DNA of 43,960 nucleotides, from assembly GCA_900095095.1 (NCBI GenBank), contig FMBT01000583.1:1-43960 (forward strand). The letters are read 5' to 3'. Each line of letters begins with the position of its first letter. Position 1 is the first letter of the stretch. A program made the position numbers and the translations under genes. Positions 20,869-29,829 of this stretch are shown piece after piece. The DNA comes from Fragilariopsis cylindrus CCMP1102. Lineage: Eukaryota; Bacillariophyta; Bacillariophyceae; Bacillariales; Bacillariaceae. Under the pieces are notes generated by a model. That model searched no databases. It had not been told where the DNA came from and saw only the letters and a list, made by a program, of their open reading frames with translations.

Positions 20869-22065
20869 TCGATATCGACACATCCACAAGAATTACTATC
20901 GCTACTAACAACTTCTACTACTGCTACACTTACTTACTGCAAATACTAATACAAACACTACCACCCCAAGTGAGAATTTATACACTAGTGCATACCACAA
21001 CAATCACAAAATACCAAATACACCTCTTACTAGTACGGCTATCATCCTATAATGTTCAATAATGATGTATTTCCACTACGTAAATTAAATGATTATTTTC
21101 ACACAACAGTAATATGTTTTTCATATAATGTAGACTACATACTGTACTAGGACTGATGATATTATAACGTGCTGTCAGTTATCAAATATTATACAATATA
21201 TTATGATTGTGACATATCATAGAAAGCTACTCCTAAGAATTTATTTTCCCCATTGCACCAATACGTTATCCCATAGCTATCCTAGAATTCATATTTTCTC
21301 ATTAGTAACTATGAAAGCCTGCCCAATTTGCTGCCGCCACTACCCGTACGTATTTACTTTGATTATCAACACAACACAACACAACCATAAAAAGGGAAAA
21401 TTGGGGGCTGCTAAAGTAGCCGGTGATTACAATTTAAAAAAAATATTTTACTAATAATAAAATAATGATATAATATTTATTTTCTTTGTTTTTGGATACT
21501 TAGTTTATTCGCGTATTTAAGTACAGTCACAACCAAACACGTAACGGTTTTGCGTGAACGAAAAGAATGATTCTATGCGACTTTTTTCGCCCAATGGCTT
21601 ATCTTCAAAATTTCCGAATCGGAAGCTATGGCCCGTTGTTAAGTAAATAATGATAGTAGTGATCCTAGCAAATATGCGTTAAGTTTTTAAAAACCCACTT
21701 AAAACCATCTGTTGAGAAAAATTAATTGTGTGCGCTGTTCAAGGTGGTATCAATTAGCAGCAGGTGAGTGAGAGCGTGTGATCGTTTTTTTGCCGGTTGC
21801 GATAAGATTGAAGATAAAGAACACTAGTGAACACGCTCTGGTTGCCATTTTATATGTGCAACTGTCCCTGTCTAGGATACTAGCATTACAATAGAATAAT
21901 CAATAGCGTGCACTTCTTGAAATAGACTAGTGTGTGCATAATTGTCAGCAACGAGGAGGAGGTAACATTCATTCAGTACTCTCATAAGAAAAAGATTGGA
22001 CAACTATTCTTTAGAAAAAAAAAACTTTTTAAAACTATACCGGAACACTGTATCAGTTCTCAACG
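20869..22065. other. Intergenic region between paralogs 1 and 2
   Basis: About 1.2 kb with no supported gene. It begins with CTACTA/ACTACC-rich sequence and contains AT-rich tracts. An 83-codon frame at 21203-21454 shows no domain and is not called. Confidence 0.5.
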
Positions 22066-22887
22066 ATGGCAAGACCAAACCCTGCTCGTAATATGGATTC
22101 TCGAACACGACTACTGAATACTCTTGGACATTTCAAGCCCCAGGACCAGCAACAACAAAGAGATGTACAAAGCATACCTGGACTATCGGGTGCGAATGAT
22201 GCAGAAATTAGGAGTGGTCCAGGAGGAGTAATAGGAAATAATAGTGATGATAATACGAGTGAGAAGATTAAGAAATTGAATCGTCATAGGAGATACAATT
22301 CAGATATTCCAGTTCGATCTGCTCTTCACAATACCGTTGCATTCAAGACAAAGTTGAACGACGATGAAAGTACTGATGTTCCGCATCCGTTGTTGCGGAC
22401 CGCCATGAAGAAAGAGAAACCGCCTAGACATACAAGGCGATCTTCTTACTCACCAGGAGCAGCAAAAATCAATAACAGCAATGATGACACAGCATCAGGC
22501 GGCGGAGGTGGCGGTGGCGTTCGATTCAATACGGTTGTTTCGGGAGTACAAATTCCGTCACGGAATCAATATTCAAAACGGATAAAACAACAATTATGGA
22601 GAGACCGACATGAACTACATGAAATGGTAGAAAGAAACACAACAGAATTTCATGCAGAAAATTATGATTGGACACAGGTTGTTCTGGATGATGAAATGTA
22701 TATAGATTCTACTAGCGGTGAACGGGTACATCCATGTCACGTGTTAGGGAATAATTCGTATTCTGATGATGAGGATGATGACGATGACGACTTTAGTTTC
22801 ACTCCTCTCACTAGATCAGATTCAGCGACCACGAGCACATCTCCCACCATCACAACAACGTCAACGCCAACAGGACGAAGTCTATGA
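22066..22887 (+). CDS. Paralog 2 of the unnamed three-member family
   Basis: Predicted 273 aa, intact. The N-terminal motif SRTRLLNTLGHF (12-23) parallels SRLLTRLGI and RYRLIRSLGI in the other two. The middle is hydrophilic with a Gly run (145-151). The family module spans about 152-228: VRFNTVVSGVQIPSRNQYSK, then LWRDRHELHEM, TTEFHAENYDW, DDEMYIDSTSGERVHP, CHVLG. An acidic Asp run and Ser/Thr tail follow. No catalytic motif, signal peptide or membrane segment is evident; a soluble interaction or regulatory protein is possible, but this is guesswork. The spacing of F-x-V, PIP-x-x-x-x-YS-x-R, W and HP is conserved in all three copies, which supports real selection on the module. Confidence 0.75.
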   Translation: MARPNPARNMDSRTRLLNTLGHFKPQDQQQQRDVQSIPGLSGANDAEIRSGPGGVIGNNSDDNTSEKIKKLNRHRRYNSDIPVRSALHNTVAFKTKLNDDESTDVPHPLLRTAMKKEKPPRHTRRSSYSPGAAKINNSNDDTASGGGGGGGVRFNTVVSGVQIPSRNQYSKRIKQQLWRDRHELHEMVERNTTEFHAENYDWTQVVLDDEMYIDSTSGERVHPCHVLGNNSYSDDEDDDDDDFSFTPLTRSDSATTSTSPTITTTSTPTGRSL

Positions 22888-23177
22888 TTTGAATGAATCT
22901 TACAATTCTCTGCTCGACATGAGATATCATACGTACGTTTTTATATTACTTTTTCATTCTATCCTTACTGTTATGTTCTTCTCAAGTCAATCGAATCAAA
23001 TCAGTCTGTCCGATTGATTCTCTGCACAAATAAATCTATGTTATATACTATATATGTCTTTTAAAATTAAAAACGGAATAATGTAATGCTATATAAAATT
23101 TCGCAACTACAATTGTACAGAATATCTATCTATTATTTCTATCTATTATTCATTCACAATTCAATTCAAATATATTT

Positions 23178-24204
23178 TTAGTAGGTTCGACTGTTAGTTT
23201 CTTCCAGATAGGGATGTGCTGCCAAATAACACATATTTATATAGCGGTATCTTTCTTCCGACGATTTATCCACAAGTCTTGCCCCGATTTTTATGTAGTC
23301 TCGTATTTTCTCCCAATAATATAAATTGATGACGAGCTCCCTATCGTCTACACGAATCAATTTTGTGTCATCGGAATCATGGTACGTAAAGTTGTACACA
23401 ATATCGAGCTGCGTCAATATATTCCCAACTCCGCTTTTATAGTAGTCTTCTACTTGTGTGCCCAGCTCGTCCAACAAAGCAAACCTGAATTTCATTTTTG
23501 GAACAAACGTCCCCCATGCCGTCTTCCCTAGATGCTTCTAGGCTTCTAATTCTCGCTCGTAACATTCAAAATTCTTGGACAAGTCGAACTGCTTTACTGC
23601 AACTTTCTCACCATCATATGCAGTTTCAAAGACGTCTTCGTTACTTCCCTAACCAATGGCATTGCTCACTGCAAAGATAAGTTCCTTGAGAAAAGGTACT
23701 TTGAATCCATGCTCGAACTCAAAGCAATCGTCATATTGTTAATGCCATTTGTTGAACTGGATGTAACAAATAATGTATTGCGCTTCGGAGATGAGTGCAA
23801 TGTTGGAACATCGGAGGTAAAATTCGTGTCTTCTTACTTTTGTTCCGTTGAGCTTCTTGTACGTTTGGTAAAAGTATTTCTTGTGGCCGGAGGTTAGCTT
23901 GATTCTTGGTGTTCTCTCTTGCTATTGTCCGTAGCACCATCACTACGAAGGCATTGGTGACCCCTATCACTGCTAGCGCTTTCATCGATTTTATCGTTAT
24001 CGTTACAACCATCATTTCCACCACCACGACCTGGCACGGTTTCGACTGGTAGTTTAAAGTTCAGGTTTTTTGTCAAGGAGGTATTTATCTTGTCGAACTT
24101 CCTAGGAAAAGGATGCCCAGGCTTTTCAATAATCACGATGTGTCATCAGGAAAGCATCCGTGACTCGGATAGTCTCATAAGTACTTCCTTCGCCTTCAAA
24201 AACA

Positions 24205-24236
<32 letters not shown>

Positions 24237-25150
24237 GTTCTGATCGATTATTGTCTATCATCATGTATGCAAACAATTGTCTAGATGGATGGCAGACATG
24301 AGACCATTCCTTCGACCACCACCGTTTGCTGTCTCATATTTTCCGGTCTGATGTTTGATCCCTGCTCCATGCATCTCCTTTATCTCGTCGAATCGATTCG
24401 GTATTAGCAAATCGCGACTGGATTTGCATTCGATCATCACCGTTGGTTTTCTGAATAATAATGATGTCGATTCAGGGTAATGACCATCATCAGAACGTCC
24501 GATGATTTTTTTTGTTTTGATGTTGCTACTGCTGATGCCAGACCTTTCTTCCTTCTTTCCATTGATAACATATTCGTTTGACCTGTCTGGTATATGACCA
24601 AGTTTGATACTCGGAGCCCAAACATGTTCGTTGTTAAAATTTTGCTCATTATATTCATTAAGGACTCTTCTAGAGACTATCGCGGATTGCTGCAGTGGAT
24701 GAGAAATTTCTTGAATATTAGCACGGGGATTATTCTCCTTTTCATATAGTACTGGAACTAAATTCTTCCCAGTCTTCTTCACTTCTCTTCGTATGTTGCC
24801 TACTCTTCCGTGGTTCCTTTTATAGTCGGAGCGACTGGACACACAGCAGTCAATGTTTTCGAAACCAGGCGAGAGAATTACATCGGCCAGAAACTGTTCG
24901 ACTGAATTTGTTTCGGAAAGTTCTTTTCGATCATTTTTACTCCGCTTCTTAAAGTCATTCCGCGTCTCATTCCATTTCTTTCCAAGCCTTTATCTCATCT
25001 TCCACGACATGGACATTTTTTTTCGGAATATCGAAGTTCTTATCAAAGATATTTTGTGTTGTTCCAAAAGCTTCTACAATTCCGACGAGGTATTCTTCCT
25101 GCTGCTCTATATGAACTTGCTTTTGTTCCGACAACTCATTTTATTGAGGT
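23178..25150 (-). pseudogene. Decayed protein-kinase-like gene
   Basis: Reading leftwards on the minus strand, fragments of one gene can be followed through several frames. From about 25130 to 24980 comes a Gln/Glu-rich stretch ending EDEIKAWKEME. A second frame (about 24990-24261) runs through SVEQFLADVILSPGFENID to RKPTVMIECKSSRDLLIPNR, resembling the IEVKTPW..P segment seen before kinase-like domains in some eukaryotic kinase/CRN-type proteins. From about 23740 to 23178 a kinase N-lobe is recognisable: FKVPFLKELIFAV, a Gly-loop-like IG-x-GSNEDVF interrupted by TAG, KVAVKQF with the ATP-binding Lys, ECYERELEA before another TAG, then WGTFVPKMKF. The final 105 codons (23495-23178) are open, but no HRD or DFG motif is visible. 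An AT microsatellite interrupts the middle. The kinase relationship is moderate; the decay is clear. Confidence 0.55.
24204..24236. repeat. AT dinucleotide microsatellite
   Basis: A 33-bp (AT)n run with a single C interruption, inside the decayed kinase-like gene. Confidence 0.95.
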
Positions 25151-25803
25151 TTTGATGGATTCTATGTGTGTTCGTCCTAGGTGTTTTTATTTCTGTTCTG
25201 TTTTATTCTACTCGAAAATGTTAGTCGAGTGAGTCAATCGGAAATTAAATCCGAATTTGCCTGTGATTTTTGTGAATGATCTATTAGAATAATGAACCTT
25301 CTTCGAGAAGAAGAGCACAAAATACGAAGCTGAATTTTCACGTCATCCGATAGTAGTAGCGCGTGAATTCCGAAATTCTTTTTTTGTGACATATTTGTTC
25401 TGTAAAGCCTCGTGTTACTGATGTTGATTGTATTCAAACCACATACCACTGAATGAATGAGATCACAGCAATAATTACTAGCAAGCAACGTAAGTTCCAA
25501 TTGATGTCATGAAGTTTCACATGCACAGTGCATCCGGTAGAAACAGAGAAGTCACACTTCAAAACGTTCTGAATTCTTAATTACAACGAAATTTCTTCCA
25601 CACCTTTTCTTACTGGGTCTGACACGGTAACAACACCAACGATACAGTAGATACCCTCCAAAAATCTCTACCTAGCGGTTGTTTATGCATTCACATCGAA
25701 TATATTGATATAATCTTTATTGTCATAATCTTAAACAACGTTAAAACAGAAAAGCTTCCTACATAGAAACCACATCAAATCATATAGAACCATACACAAC
25801 ATC
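25151..25803. other. Intergenic region before paralog 3
   Basis: About 650 bp with no supported gene. The 88-codon minus-strand frame at 25234-25500 could be further remains of the kinase-like gene but shows no motif. Confidence 0.4.
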
Positions 25804-26292
25804 ATGATAAATACAAGCACAAATACCGGTAATTCGTTTGATTTAAGCAGCATGAGAAGAAGAAGCGACGATCAGATCCGTTATCGCCTGATACGAAGTC
25901 TCGGTATTAATTCTTCGGAATCACCATCAAGCAAAATGCTTAACAAGCATCGAAGAAATCTTCTTAATGAAACAACGCAAGAAGTTCCATTGAAGAATCA
26001 TTGTGGCGGTGGTGGTTGCAAAGCTGAGTTGCATGATTCTCGTGCTCGTAGTATACAATTCAATACGGTTGTCAAATCAATGCCAATCCCATCCCATCTT
26101 GATTATTCTGATCGAGTGAAAAGATTGATCTGGTCAAATGGTAAAGAAATTAAAGAGAATGCACGAAGAAATGCAAGAGAATTTGCATTTGAGGGATGGA
26201 GTGCACAATACGTCCTTGAAGAAGATCAGATGTATCTTGATACTGGTTCAATGGAATTTATTCATCCTGTTCACGTCGTTGGGTACCAATGA
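25804..26292 (+). CDS. Paralog 3 of the unnamed three-member family
   Basis: Predicted 162 aa, the shortest and most compact copy. The N-terminal motif DDQIRYRLIRSLGI (22-35) matches the corresponding segments of the other copies. The module spans about 84-160: IQFNTVVKSMPIPSHLDYSD, RLIWSNGKEIKENARRNARE, FAFEGWSAQY, EEDQMYLDTGSMEFIHPVHV, ending two residues after VVG. It lacks the long Asn/Asp/Gly tracts of paralogs 1 and 2, so it best defines the core: an N-terminal RLL..LGI helix-like motif plus the C-terminal module. The region between has a Cys-containing Gly stretch (HCGGGGC). No known function recognised. The start at 25804 is the first in-frame ATG and is followed directly by hydrophilic sequence. 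Confidence 0.75.
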   Translation: MINTSTNTGNSFDLSSMRRRSDDQIRYRLIRSLGINSSESPSSKMLNKHRRNLLNETTQEVPLKNHCGGGGCKAELHDSRARSIQFNTVVKSMPIPSHLDYSDRVKRLIWSNGKEIKENARRNAREFAFEGWSAQYVLEEDQMYLDTGSMEFIHPVHVVGYQ

Positions 26293-27367
26293 TGAGATAA
26301 CTACTGCTACTACTGTAAGTACAATGATCGGGGATAACGGATGATATCATTGTACTACAGTAGATTTCGAAATCGAAAGAGGATCAGGTATTTCCATACC
26401 ATTGCACATAATATATAAATATTCTCATCGATTACAGTATGAACAAAATCAATCAATACAATGGATACATTACAGATGTGCTTCCATCGAATTAATTGAT
26501 ACGTACATAATATCTAGCAGCATTAAGTTAAGTTTAAGTTGCTTCGTTCATACTGATGTACACTATACAGTATACAGAACATATATATGTTTCTAATACT
26601 AATGTAAAAATAAAATAAGTTTTATACCATTAAACAAAAAGAATTATATTGAATACTAGCTAGTATGAATACTTCTCAATACATCATCATAGTACTCACA
26701 AGTAAGTAGGCGTATTCTAGGAAATAATTTCAAACCCAATATTTATTACACTTCCACACAATATAACTAAATGAATTAGATTGGCATTTGTACAAGCAGG
26801 AGTGAGTGCATGTACTACTAACAATCATAGGAAAGTTTAATAGTATCTTTCAGTTTTGTGGTGTACACTTGCTTGCTTGCTGCTGCCTGATGATGAATAC
26901 TTTTAGTCCTTGGTCCCTCAGCAATTTTTCAGCCAATCTAAACAAAGTGAGGCCAAATACTTATTCAATGGGTGAGTTGGTAATGTTGTACATGATAGTC
27001 AAAAGATATCATATAATGATATTAATGCACAGCATGCATAGCAACAGAACAGGAGCAGAAAGATAAGCAGTGGTATATCACTACATGGAAGAAGAAGAAG
27101 TAAAGGATGCAGAACTCTCCAGATAAAAATACCATGGTATCAGTAGCAAGAGGTAGAGGCAGTCAGGGATTCAGAGCGGAGAGAGTGCTTTTGTGAAATA
27201 ATCCATAAAGAGCCATTGTTATCCTCAACATTGAGGCAAGCATTTACACCATCTAAATACCGACAGCAAAATAAAGCACAGATCACAGTTACATAATATT
27301 TGTAAATCCTAATGCTCACTAGACTTTAGACTTCCTAATAACTAAATAATATAGAATATGTAGTAAA
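26293..27367. other. Intergenic region left of the retrotransposon
   Basis: About 1.1 kb with no supported gene. Short frames such as 26806-27066 show no motif. The sequence GTAGT at 27360-27364, 3 bp outside the left LTR, may be the target-site duplication. Confidence 0.45.
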
Positions 27368-27585
27368 TGTAAATGTATCTAGCTACCTAAGTTCACTAGA
27401 CTGAAGACCTTCTATGCTATTAACGTATGTAAATAGTGTTTATTAGAAGAGTGAGCTTAGTAGCTCTCTATGATCGGCATTATCTACTCGTATGGTGTAC
27501 ATGAGGTCTGACCCTGGTCGGTCATACCACTCGTATGGTCTGTCCTGGTCAGTCATTCCATAGCGACACTCGCCTTACGCCTACA
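27368..27585 (-). repeat. 3' LTR of the copia element
   Basis: 218 bp. In element orientation it begins TGTAGGCG and ends TTTACA (TG...CA). It matches the right LTR except at three positions, all substitutions. Internally the words CTCGTATGGT and GGTC(A/G)GTCAT are each repeated. The RT/RNase H frame ends inside it, at 27553. Confidence 0.95.
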
Positions 27586-29829
27586 CTTCCCCACACTTAC
27601 AGAATCTAGAGCATCGTAGTCATGTAATGATGCAGACTGTAAAAGTGATATAAGTGGGTTAGATCTGTAAGTGGAGACAGACACATAATTGATTATGTGC
27701 GCTTTGTCATTAGAATGATCAATATACGTAGTATATGCCGGTTTTCGTCTTCCCATGAAGACGTCCGTGTGCTCGTAAAATTTTGTTCTCCCTGTTGGCT
27801 TGCTCAGAGAATCACTGTAGTTTTCATCTGTCGATGTATCGACAAAATCAATGAACTTATCGTCAGTCCATTGTAATATAATAAAGTGTTTCATTTCTAC
27901 ATGTCTTGTTCTTCTTGTTGGTTGTTGTGCGTTAGCTAGTCTAACTGCTCCTTGGTTGTCTGCTAGAATTGGTGTTGGCGCGTCCATAATTATACCAATT
28001 TCTTCTAAAATCCATCGTAAGTATAAGGCTGCTTTACCTGCGTCTGCCATATTCGTGAATTCCGCTTCTGTTGAGCTCTGCGCTATTGTTGGTTGTAGTC
28101 GTGTTCGATAGTATACTGCTGCTCCTGCTAACATCATAATGATACCACCCATCGATCTCCTTTCCGTTCTATCTGATGCCCATGTGGTGTCGCATGATCC
28201 AGTAATTTCTAATGCATTCCATTGTTCATCAAATTTGTGTAGTTGAGATGGTGCCGATGTTGGTGAAGGATCTTCCCGTATTGGAAGGTCCATACGTGGT
28301 TTTGGTCTCCAGTATGTTAGACCATCCATTCTTGTTGCGTTGAGATACCCAAATACTTGCTTGACTGCTTCATAATGTATTTGAGCTGGATGATGCGAGT
28401 GTTGACTTAATGTTATAACTGCTATTGATATGTCAACTCGACATACTGTTAGTGCATATATTAATTCACCAATTGTTTGTCTGTAACTAAAACCCATTCG
28501 TTTTTCTAATTCTTTCTGTTCTTTAATTGATTCTGGTCCTCTACTTGATTGTATATCTGCTTGGTATTTTGAATCACTTTTCATCGGTGTTGGTGGTGCT
28601 CTAATTTTTAAATTACTCCAGCCATGATGTGATACAATCTTGTCGATGTATGTTGCACAATGGACATGATTGTAGTATCTTGTTTGTTCCACATTAACTC
28701 CATTGAATTTTCTAATCGTACCTAATTGATTTAGTGGATTGGTCATTCGGTCCTGTATTTGTTTTCCTATTCGGTCACACTCTGTTGAATCTTTGTTAGC
28801 TACTAAAAAGTCATCTACTTGTCTTAAGATGAGAGTCAAGTTGTCATGTGCATCTCTTTTGTAGTAGAGGCAGGGTTCATGTACCGTTGCTGTAAAACCC
28901 AGTTCGTCGATGATCATCTTGGAGATGTACTTGTCCCATAGTCGTGGCGATTCTGGATGTCCTTGTAGTGCTTTTCTTACTGGTATCACATAGCCATCTG
29001 GTATCGGCTCCTTTCCTAGATGCTCCTCCCACCACTGTTTGAACTGGGCGTCTGGTCGCATAAAGAATGGGGACGTTGGTGCTGGTGCTTCTGCGAACGC
29101 GTTGCCTACATCATACCCCTTACATATCAAGTTCATTGCTGCTGAAATTGCCCAGGTCAAACGGTGTACTGGTTGTTCCACGCACGCTGCATACGTCTCT
29201 GCAAGTGTGATTGCTGCTCCATATCGTGGTCCTCCATTGCACGTGCCTCGTGATTTTCGGATTGTATCTCCTGTTAGTGGATCTTCTTTGTTGACATACG
29301 ACCATACCCATGGAAGTACTGTCATCCATTGATCTGACTTCACTGGCTCTCCAAACATGCCAACCTTTTCATATCGGTCGAGTTGTTTCCATTCTGATTT
29401 TAGAAAATCATCCCATTCCGGAGTTAGTTTAAGCTTATTACGTTTCATAATGTTTATTCTTACTTTTTCTCTAATGGAATCACCTGAATCGATTTGTTGT
29501 GGCCATTTTGTCTTATCCACCCAGATATCCTCTTCGTTGTTGATGCTGTTGAGGTGATGTGCGATTACATTAAGTTGATCCGATTGTAACGTTGGTACTC
29601 CTTCTCCACTCATTGCAAAGCCTACTAATGATCCAAATTCTAATTTGATTGACGATTGATTGTTAATTCTTGCCTGATGGATGGCATCGATGATGTCTTT
29701 CTCTGTCTTAATTGGTTTATTATTAACTGATGATATTATTGTCCCTCTTAATCTTCGCTTCCATGATCGAATATGGCGATGAGTTGATGTTCCCACTTGA
29801 AACTCCACTAATTCCATTGCTTGTTTCAT
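27553..29829 (-). CDS. Copia pol C-terminal part: PDZ-like segment, reverse transcriptase, RNase H
   Basis: 758 codons from an ATG that overlaps the stop of the preceding pol frame (ATGA). Residues about 26-66 (RLRGTIISSVNNKPIKTEKD ... SSIKLEFG) resemble part of a PDZ fold. RT spans about 140-410: RGTCNGGPRYGA, WAISAAMNLICKGYDVGNAF with the first catalytic Asp, VRKALQGHPESPRLW, and RQVDDFLVA with the polymerase Asp pair; most copia RTs have YVDD here. RNase H spans about 555-700: GSCDTTWASD, GGIIMMLAGAAVYYRTRLQ, SSTEAEF, LADNQGAVRLA, HVEMKHF, SDSLSKPTGR. All expected acidic residues are present, so the enzyme may be active. The last codons lie within the 3' LTR. It probably needs a -1 shift or reinitiation to be expressed after integrase. 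Confidence 0.93.
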   Translation of the reverse strand: MKQAMELVEFQVGTSTHRHIRSWKRRLRGTIISSVNNKPIKTEKDIIDAIHQARINNQSSIKLEFGSLVGFAMSGEGVPTLQSDQLNVIAHHLNSINNEEDIWVDKTKWPQQIDSGDSIREKVRINIMKRNKLKLTPEWDDFLKSEWKQLDRYEKVGMFGEPVKSDQWMTVLPWVWSYVNKEDPLTGDTIRKSRGTCNGGPRYGAAITLAETYAACVEQPVHRLTWAISAAMNLICKGYDVGNAFAEAPAPTSPFFMRPDAQFKQWWEEHLGKEPIPDGYVIPVRKALQGHPESPRLWDKYISKMIIDELGFTATVHEPCLYYKRDAHDNLTLILRQVDDFLVANKDSTECDRIGKQIQDRMTNPLNQLGTIRKFNGVNVEQTRYYNHVHCATYIDKIVSHHGWSNLKIRAPPTPMKSDSKYQADIQSSRGPESIKEQKELEKRMGFSYRQTIGELIYALTVCRVDISIAVITLSQHSHHPAQIHYEAVKQVFGYLNATRMDGLTYWRPKPRMDLPIREDPSPTSAPSQLHKFDEQWNALEITGSCDTTWASDRTERRSMGGIIMMLAGAAVYYRTRLQPTIAQSSTEAEFTNMADAGKAALYLRWILEEIGIIMDAPTPILADNQGAVRLANAQQPTRRTRHVEMKHFIILQWTDDKFIDFVDTSTDENYSDSLSKPTGRTKFYEHTDVFMGRRKPAYTTYIDHSNDKAHIINYVSVSTYRSNPLISLLQSASLHDYDALDSVSVGKCRRKASVAME
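27586..27597 (-). promoter_or_regulatory. Polypurine tract
   Basis: On the element strand, AGTGTGGGGAAG lies directly against the 3' LTR. A purine-rich tract in this position primes plus-strand DNA synthesis in LTR retrotransposons. Confidence 0.75.

Noticed and set aside
26806..27066. 86-codon plus-strand frame beside the retrotransposon
   Set aside because: No homology signal, mixed composition, no supporting context; likely chance.
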